Below, in pieces: positions 20,774 to 24,752 of a DNA stretch of 24,752 nucleotides. The position numbers were made by a program, and so were the translations under genes. Position 1 is the first letter of the stretch. Each line of letters begins with the position of its first letter. Below the pieces are notes generated by a model that saw nothing but the letters and a program-made list of their open reading frames with translations, was not told the origin of the DNA and ran no database searches. The stretch is from Candidatus Bathyarchaeota archaeon (GTDB lineage Archaea > Thermoproteota > Bathyarchaeia > Bathyarchaeales > Bathycorpusculaceae), in the NCBI GenBank assembly GCA_018396615.1, contig JAGTQT010000017.1:1-24752 (forward strand), given 5' to 3'.

Positions 20774-20804
20774 TTGACAAATATCTTGTGCTTTCTACTT
20801 GTAA

Positions 20805-21425
20805 TTATGTCGACTTCAGCTTTGGTTTCAGCACAAGTTTAACAACATTCAGATCTTCCGAGGTGTTAACATTTACAATGATTCTTTCGTCATCAACGAC
20901 CAAAATTTCCTCATCCAACTCCTTTTCCTTTATTCGTGTTCCATCAACCACATTTACCCCTACGGGAACCAGACTTTTTCCTTCAACCTCGAAGACATAA
21001 TCTGCGCTTAGTCCAAATTTTTTATAAATTTCTAATGGAGCCATAACCGTCAATGCTGGTTTTTTGCTTTGCTCGTAATGCGTTATGACCTTGTCGATAA
21101 ACTCGCTTGTGATTAGCGGGAGGTCTGCACATATCGTTAAAACGGTCTCAAGCCTTAGTTTTTTAATGGCGTATCTTGCGTCTAAGCAGAAACCTTTCCC
21201 AGGAGTTTGCAAAACATTTAGACGGCGTTTTCTTGCAAACGCAGCTGTTTTCGGGGTATGTTTACTTGCGGTCACAATTATGTCATCAACTTTCTTGGCG
21301 CCTTTTAAGGCTTCTAAGACATACTCAATCATAGTTTTGCCGCCGATTTTAAGCAAGGGCTTTTCCCCTTCAGTCTTTAACCTTGAGCCTTCACCACCAG
21401 TCATCAACAGAGCAGTTACAACCAT
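20805..21425 (-). CDS. cobY: GTP:adenosylcobinamide-phosphate guanylyltransferase
   Basis: Transfers GMP from GTP to adenosylcobinamide phosphate, making adenosylcobinamide-GDP for nucleotide-loop assembly. The product (206 residues) opens ALLMTGGEGSRLKTEGEKPL, the nucleotide-binding signature of the archaeal CobY family, then LLKIGGKTMIEYVLEALKG. LTICADLPLITSEFIDKVI contains the metal-binding Asp, and VGVNVVDG follows. The length is normal. CobY is the archaeal replacement for bacterial CobU. The gene overlaps the end of cobS by 10 bp and is last in the minus-strand unit starting at 23860. It is convergent with the winged-helix gene, which makes the 30-bp gap at 20774-20804 a possible junction between element and chromosome. 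Confidence 0.93.
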   Translation of the reverse strand: MVVTALLMTGGEGSRLKTEGEKPLLKIGGKTMIEYVLEALKGAKKVDDIIVTASKHTPKTAAFARKRRLNVLQTPGKGFCLDARYAIKKLRLETVLTICADLPLITSEFIDKVITHYEQSKKPALTVMAPLEIYKKFGLSADYVFEVEGKSLVPVGVNVVDGTRIKEKELDEEILVVDDERIIVNVNTSEDLNVVKLVLKPKLKST

Positions 21426-22180
21426 CTAACCACCACTAAAATGGCTATAAGAGAACTCAATCGAGCAAACTCATTTCCAGCTCCGAAAACATCACCTGTT
21501 ACGCCTCTGAAATGCCTGTTTGAAATCCCTACGATAACTAAAGCAGCAACTAAACCTGCGATTATTGCGGTAAAACCTGCAATGTGCAGAAGGAGTAGCG
21601 CTATACTAAACGCAATAAATAGGGCAGCTACTAGGCGGATGTATCGATGTTTACCATGCATAGCATTAACAAAGTACGTGTTCATTCCCTCGTGAGCAGA
21701 TCTTCCAACCCAAGCCATGAGCACCATGGCAAGTTTAGCCGAAGCTTCACACACAATCAGACTTTGAACAATGAAATTCTGGCTAAGCTGTGCAATGCAG
21801 AAGGCCGTTGTTAAAATCGCTACCAACCCAAGCGCTAATCCGCCCGCACCAGTCTGCTGGTCATGCATAATCTCAATTTTTTTCTCTGGTGATCCCTGAT
21901 ACATTATGCCATCCCCAAAGTCGAGCAGCCCATCTGTGTGATGGAGCCCCGTGATTAGCAAGATGAAGCCCAAAGTCAAAATTCCGACAATTAAAGCGTC
22001 AAGGATGGTAAGAAGTAGCCAAGCGAATATGCCTGCTAACAACCCGATAAACGCGCCTACTAGTGGGAATAGAGACATGTAATCAGCTGCGTCGGTTAGA
22101 CACTCGGAGTCCATGCCCACTGGAATTATTGTGAGGAAAGCGATTAGGCTCTTTATTTCCTTAAACATTGCATGCATCAC
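21416..22180 (-). CDS. cobS: Adenosylcobinamide-GDP ribazoletransferase (cobalamin-5'-phosphate synthase)
   Basis: Joins adenosylcobinamide-GDP to alpha-ribazole phosphate at the membrane. The product (254 residues) has the family's conserved GLHHTDGLLDFGDGIMYQG, including the Asp-rich motif, and RGVTGDVFGAGNEFARL near the C-terminus. Five to seven membrane helices are visible (LVGAFIGLLAGIFAWLLLTI, LIVGILTLGFILLITG, YIRLVAALFIAFSIALLLLH). The GTG start at 22180 overlaps the stop of cobT; an ATG follows as the next codon. The order cobT-cobS-cobY with overlaps is a typical co-translated set. Confidence 0.96.
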   Translation of the reverse strand: MMHAMFKEIKSLIAFLTIIPVGMDSECLTDAADYMSLFPLVGAFIGLLAGIFAWLLLTILDALIVGILTLGFILLITGLHHTDGLLDFGDGIMYQGSPEKKIEIMHDQQTGAGGLALGLVAILTTAFCIAQLSQNFIVQSLIVCEASAKLAMVLMAWVGRSAHEGMNTYFVNAMHGKHRYIRLVAALFIAFSIALLLLHIAGFTAIIAGLVAALVIVGISNRHFRGVTGDVFGAGNEFARLSSLIAILVVVRWL

Positions 22181-23295
22181 TTTGATGCTATTAACCGCTC
22201 GTAATTTCTTTCAATTTCCCTAAGTAAGGTATCTTTTGTTATCGAGCCTTCCGACTTAGCCATCGCAGCTATGGCGGCTCCTCCCGCACCAACTCCCTCT
22301 TTAACAACGCCAGCCTCATAAGCCCTTAAGCCCTCAAATTTTGATCGACTGAAGTCAATATCAGCCGCGAGTATCGGAACGTCTGCAATTTGAGTGATAA
22401 TTCCTTTAAGATCAGCACTTTTGTCGGTTATAATCCATCGAGTGGTTCCAATAGCTACATTGTTTAAGACATTTGGGTTTATGGCATTAATGACAGCTAA
22501 TACGGCGCCCATTTGGGTTCCGCCAGCCATTAATACCGGCACTTTATCCGCGGCTCCGTGGACTAACCCTGCGAAGGCCGCTATCATAGGGTCTCCAACA
22601 CACGAGATCGCCTTCATTGGGTTTTTTGCCAAAGCGCCGAACTCTACTTTTGAGATCTTCAAACCCTCTTCAACAGTTTTAATCTTAAGCTCGTGGGGGT
22701 TGTTTGGCATGCTGCTGCTGACTTTTCCTTTGGCGTCTATGCCCATAGCCAACATAACACCGAGGGCAGTCGTTGTGCCGCCAGGGATGCTTTCACCGAC
22801 CACCAGGTAATCAGCCATCTTAGAGAGATTTTCTCCAGCAATTTTGGCTCGGCACAAAATTTCTTCTGCATTTTGTACAGTCTCACCTGCTCTTATATCG
22901 CCCCCGGGTTTGCCTCCTAAATCTAAGAATGGAACACGCGGATTTATCTTAAGCCCGCCACTCACCACGATGGTGGGCATGTTCGCCAGCTTTATTGCCG
23001 ACATGGTGATTAGGGCTGGAGTTGGTATTCCTTCAGGTGTAACTGGCACTCCCGTGATACACTTACACCTACCTAATAAGAGTAGTTCTACATCTGCAGG
23101 TGGCGTGTAGTCCGTTAGCTCCGGATATTTTCCCGCGGCGGATATGCCCGGAATTTTAGCTGTTTCCGTCGTGCCTATGACGCAAACAAATAGAGGTTTC
23201 TTTCCGATAAGCACCTCCAAGAAAGCTTCGGCTTTAAGCTCGTTATGAGCTAGAATTACATCAAAGATTTTCTTCACTCTCTCCCCTAACTTCAA
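22177..23295 (-). CDS. cobT: Nicotinate-nucleotide-dependent phosphoribosyltransferase, archaeal CobT
   Basis: Makes alpha-ribazole phosphate from the lower-ligand base and nicotinate mononucleotide. The product (372 residues) has the archaeal family's landmarks: FVCVIGTTETAKIPGISAAG, GLKINPRVPFLDLGGKPGGD, LVVGESIPGGTTTALGVMLA, KVPVLMAGGTQMGAVLAVIN, ending in VKEGVGAGGAAIAAMAKSEG with the likely catalytic Glu. The TTG start at 23295 lies inside the end of the transporter gene (35-bp overlap), close to GGAGG; a GTG at 23277 is an alternative. It is the archaeal branch of CobT, distinct in sequence from the bacterial enzyme; which lower ligand it uses cannot be read from the sequence. Confidence 0.92.
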   Translation of the reverse strand: MKLGERVKKIFDVILAHNELKAEAFLEVLIGKKPLFVCVIGTTETAKIPGISAAGKYPELTDYTPPADVELLLLGRCKCITGVPVTPEGIPTPALITMSAIKLANMPTIVVSGGLKINPRVPFLDLGGKPGGDIRAGETVQNAEEILCRAKIAGENLSKMADYLVVGESIPGGTTTALGVMLAMGIDAKGKVSSSMPNNPHELKIKTVEEGLKISKVEFGALAKNPMKAISCVGDPMIAAFAGLVHGAADKVPVLMAGGTQMGAVLAVINAINPNVLNNVAIGTTRWIITDKSADLKGIITQIADVPILAADIDFSRSKFEGLRAYEAGVVKEGVGAGGAAIAAMAKSEGSITKDTLLREIERNYERLIASK

Positions 23296-23860
23296 CTTCC
23301 TCCGGCTTTGATATCATTTTTCGCATTATAACAATAATTCTAGGAGCAACCGTTGTAAATAAAACAGTGTTGCAGATGAGGGCCGTGACCATGGATATAA
23401 CACCTCCTCCGAAAGCCAACACAAGAGCCTCTAGAAGCGGAATCCCTGAGAACACATAAAACCACGTAGTGTAAAAGTTCTGAAGAGTCTCACTCATCAA
23501 AGTGAGGAAAAAAGCCGCTGCACCTAAAAACATGACATTTGGGTTTTCCTTGACACGGCGTAACAATCCTCCGAAGACGCCCAGCAAACCGATGATAGCT
23601 GCGATAATGGGCGTCCAAGGACCAGCCCATGTAAAAACGTCAGAAACAACAATTATCAAAGCGCCAGCGATAAAGCCTGCTATTGGTCCAAACACAAAAC
23701 CAGAAACAAACGTCAAAGTCTCAGCCAAACCAATCTTTACAACAACACCATACATCGGAATAGGCAAAGCAAAAGCCACCCAATTCATTCCCACCCTCAC
23801 AGCAGCCGCAGTAGCAACCAACAATGATATAGCCGAAAGTTGCTTTACAGGAATGTTCAT
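23261..23860 (-). CDS. ECF transporter S component, probably for a corrinoid or precursor
   Basis: Substrate-binding membrane subunit of an energy-coupling-factor importer. The product (199 residues) has about six hydrophobic segments: LSAISLLVATAAAVRVGMNW, LTFVSGFVFGPIAGFIAGAL, TPIIAAIIGLLGVFGGLL, FLGAAAFFLTLMSETLQ, LVLAFGGGVISMVTALICNT. A hydrophobic N-terminus with VRVG precedes a loop before YGVVVKIGLAETLTF. The ATG at 23860 follows GGAGG by seven bases; the frame extends to 23902 without a suitable site. As the first gene of the unit with cobT, cobS and cobY, it probably imports a corrinoid, cobinamide or the lower-ligand base. No ATPase or T-component gene is seen here, so it would share a common energising module. 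Confidence 0.85.
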   Translation of the reverse strand: MNIPVKQLSAISLLVATAAAVRVGMNWVAFALPIPMYGVVVKIGLAETLTFVSGFVFGPIAGFIAGALIIVVSDVFTWAGPWTPIIAAIIGLLGVFGGLLRRVKENPNVMFLGAAAFFLTLMSETLQNFYTTWFYVFSGIPLLEALVLAFGGGVISMVTALICNTVLFTTVAPRIIVIMRKMISKPEEVEVRGESEENL

Positions 23861-23894
23861 TTTGTTCCCTCCTTCTTGGTCGCTACTGGATGGA

Positions 23895-23936
23895 TAATCC
23901 AACCAACGCTTAAATCTTTCGATGAGAATAACTTAA
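23895..23936. promoter_or_regulatory. Divergent promoter of the cobamide genes
   Basis: GCTTAAATC (23909-23917) can act as a TATA box in both directions (GATTTAAGC on the minus strand). Rightward, it lies about 25 bp before the ATG at 23937, so cobZ is probably read from a leaderless transcript. Leftward, transcription would start near 23887, leaving a short leader with GGAGG for the transporter gene. No cobalamin riboswitch is visible. Confidence 0.55.
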
Positions 23937-24470
23937 ATGAAGTTGCATGGGGAAAAATTCCAATTAGGGATATGTATGGAAGACGAATTTTCAAACTTGC
24001 CTTTGCTTAAGTATCTTGAGGAACGAGGAATAAAGTTGAAGGATATGATAGACACGGCTATAGAATTGTTTGTCCCTCACCCAGGCGTAGAGATAAAAGA
24101 GAAAGCTATTCAATTGCTTAAGGAAGAGTTCTTTGAAGCCCTGTCCGATGTAAACGTTTCTTGCTTAGAAGTTGCATGCTTCCGCGCAGAGGAAGACGCC
24201 AAATCTGGCTCTATCCCCGGCTTAACAAAAGAAAGGTTTATGGGACGACCAGGGCTCGTGGCTGATGAACTTCTAGGGATGACCATAGCCAACTATATAG
24301 CAGGAGCAAGAGGGATTTTCGAGTTCATCCGATTCGACCAAGCCAAACCAGGCATCCTAAAAAAGCTGGGGCCCATCACAAATGACGCTATCGGAGGGCT
24401 CATCGCAGGTGTATCATCCAACATGTACACAAAAGCAATAGGTGAAGCCTCCAAGGAAAGCAAACAATAA
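23937..24470 (+). CDS. cobZ: Alpha-ribazole-5'-phosphate phosphatase, PgpA-like (CobZ)
   Basis: Removes the phosphate from alpha-ribazole-5'-phosphate or from adenosylcobalamin-5'-phosphate, the last step of nucleotide-loop assembly in archaea. The product (177 residues) belongs to the phosphatidylglycerophosphatase A-like superfamily. GRPGLVADELLGMTIANYIA, then ARGIFEFIRFDQAKPGILKK, then GPITNDAIGGLIAGVSSNMY carry the conserved Asp/Glu residues that bind metal in this family. CobZ of Methanosarcina is the characterised relative. The location, divergent from ECF-S/cobT/cobS/cobY and sharing their promoter region, supports CobZ over lipid phosphatase. The ATG at 23937 is probably leaderless; an ATG at 23976 is a weaker alternative. 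Confidence 0.88.
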   Translation: MKLHGEKFQLGICMEDEFSNLPLLKYLEERGIKLKDMIDTAIELFVPHPGVEIKEKAIQLLKEEFFEALSDVNVSCLEVACFRAEEDAKSGSIPGLTKERFMGRPGLVADELLGMTIANYIAGARGIFEFIRFDQAKPGILKKLGPITNDAIGGLIAGVSSNMYTKAIGEASKESKQ

Positions 24471-24477
24471 CCACTAA

Positions 24478-24512
24478 AATTTCTCTTTTCTCTGAACACT
24501 TTTACTCTACTC
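24478..24512 (+). terminator. T-rich terminator after cobZ
   Basis: The plus strand just after the stop has several pyrimidine runs (TTTCTCTTTTCTCT, then CTTTTACTC). This fits an archaeal T-rich terminator; no stable hairpin is seen. Confidence 0.4.
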
Positions 24513-24541
24513 TCCCTGTTGTTCGCTTGGCGCATCCATTC

Positions 24542-24590
24542 TTTATATGATTTTATTACGATTTTCTGTTGCTTAAAGGATGTGTGAACA
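24542..24590 (+). promoter_or_regulatory. Promoter and leader of radA
   Basis: TTTATATG (24542-24549) is a TATA box, placing the transcription start near 24570. AAAGGATG (about 24576-24583) is a possible ribosome-binding site for the ATG at 24593 or an in-frame GTG at 24584. Confidence 0.5.
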
Positions 24591-24592
24591 GA

Positions 24593-24752
24593 ATGGGAGA
24601 GCCTATTTCGTTGAAGGATGTTCCAGGCGTTGGTCCTGCAACTGCCTCTAAGCTTCGTCAGATAGGGATTACGACGATTGAGGCTTTGGCTGTTACGCCT
24701 GTTCGGGAGATTACTGACAAGAGTGATATTGGTTTTGAGAAAGCGCTTGAAA
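24593..24752 (+). CDS. radA: DNA repair and recombination protein RadA, N-terminal part (cut by window edge)
   Basis: Only the first 53 codons are inside the window. The product opens EPISLKDVPGVGPATASKLR, then IGITTIEALAVTPVREITDK and SDIGFEKALE. This is the N-terminal helix-hairpin-helix domain of archaeal RadA (PGVGPATAxKL, GxxTxEAxA), which binds double-stranded DNA before the RecA-fold core. The full protein would be about 320 residues and form filaments on single-stranded DNA during homologous recombination. An in-frame GTG at 24584 would add three residues. Another helix-hairpin-helix protein is possible since the core is not visible, but the order of motifs fits RadA closely. Confidence 0.82.
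   Translation, partial: MGEPISLKDVPGVGPATASKLRQIGITTIEALAVTPVREITDKSDIGFEKALE

Noticed and set aside
23861..23936. Cobalamin riboswitch before the cob genes
   Set aside because: The gap is too short and lacks the conserved B12-box pattern; a two-way TATA box accounts for it.
1..24752. tRNA genes, rRNA genes or CRISPR array
   Set aside because: No cloverleaf with a T-loop consensus, no rRNA-like sequence and no regularly spaced repeats were found on reading both strands; a covariance-model scan was not possible.

Overview
The window looks archaeal and joins two different kinds of DNA. From about 20.8 kb to the right edge is ordinary chromosome: a cobamide nucleotide-loop gene set (an ECF transporter S component, archaeal CobT, CobS, CobY, and a divergent CobZ-type phosphatase), then the first 53 codons of a RadA recombinase. 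CobY, CobZ and RadA are archaeal forms. TATA-like boxes and GGTGA/GGAGG ribosome-binding sites occur throughout. A TACK-type host such as a bathyarchaeon is my best guess, from the look of several proteins; no rRNA or other marker confirms it.

From the left edge to about 20.8 kb the genes are mostly small, unfamiliar and tightly packed, as in a provirus or an integrated plasmid. A minus-strand block (7356 down to 8, running off the left edge) holds two units. The right one has four overlapping genes. Among them is an 847-residue protein that reads as a PCNA-like sliding clamp, four winged-helix repeats each starting with LKPLT, two helical segments and a C-terminal GINS B-type domain. The left one follows a 227-bp gap rich in phased repeats. 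The plus-strand units are: two small proteins plus an orphan-type DNA methyltransferase (7437-10115); a single beta-rich protein (10378-10881); and a cassette of small beta-rich proteins ending in a 491-residue jelly-roll surface protein and a glycosyltransferase (11561-15698). Small regulators (AbrB-type, ribbon-helix-helix, winged helix) sit between them on the minus strand. After these come a membrane/secreted trio (16704-17700), a membrane-anchored winged-helix regulator facing a CPBP intramembrane protease (17731-19134), and an Orc1/Cdc6 initiator overlapped by a winged-helix gene (19315-20773).

Four transcription units share one promoter-proximal layout: a TATA-like box, the motif TTACYNYYATGGATACAT or a variant, then GGTGA just before the start. 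A fifth copy lies at 16629. This points to one element-encoded regulator acting on the whole element. Reading the parts together, I infer an integrated archaeal virus or plasmid. It would bring its own clamp/GINS-like replication factor and Orc1 initiator, a methyltransferase, and a set of putative virion or surface proteins with a glycosyltransferase. I see no integrase, attachment site, terminase, major capsid protein, polymerase, tRNA or CRISPR array, so the element's type and ends are unproven.

Several genes lack a normal start codon where the ribosome-binding site points. ACG fits for orc1 (19315) and for the 16704 gene, and CTG for the gene ending at 228. The 16704 gene also has a CTTTGAC heptamer that could instead allow +1 frameshifting.
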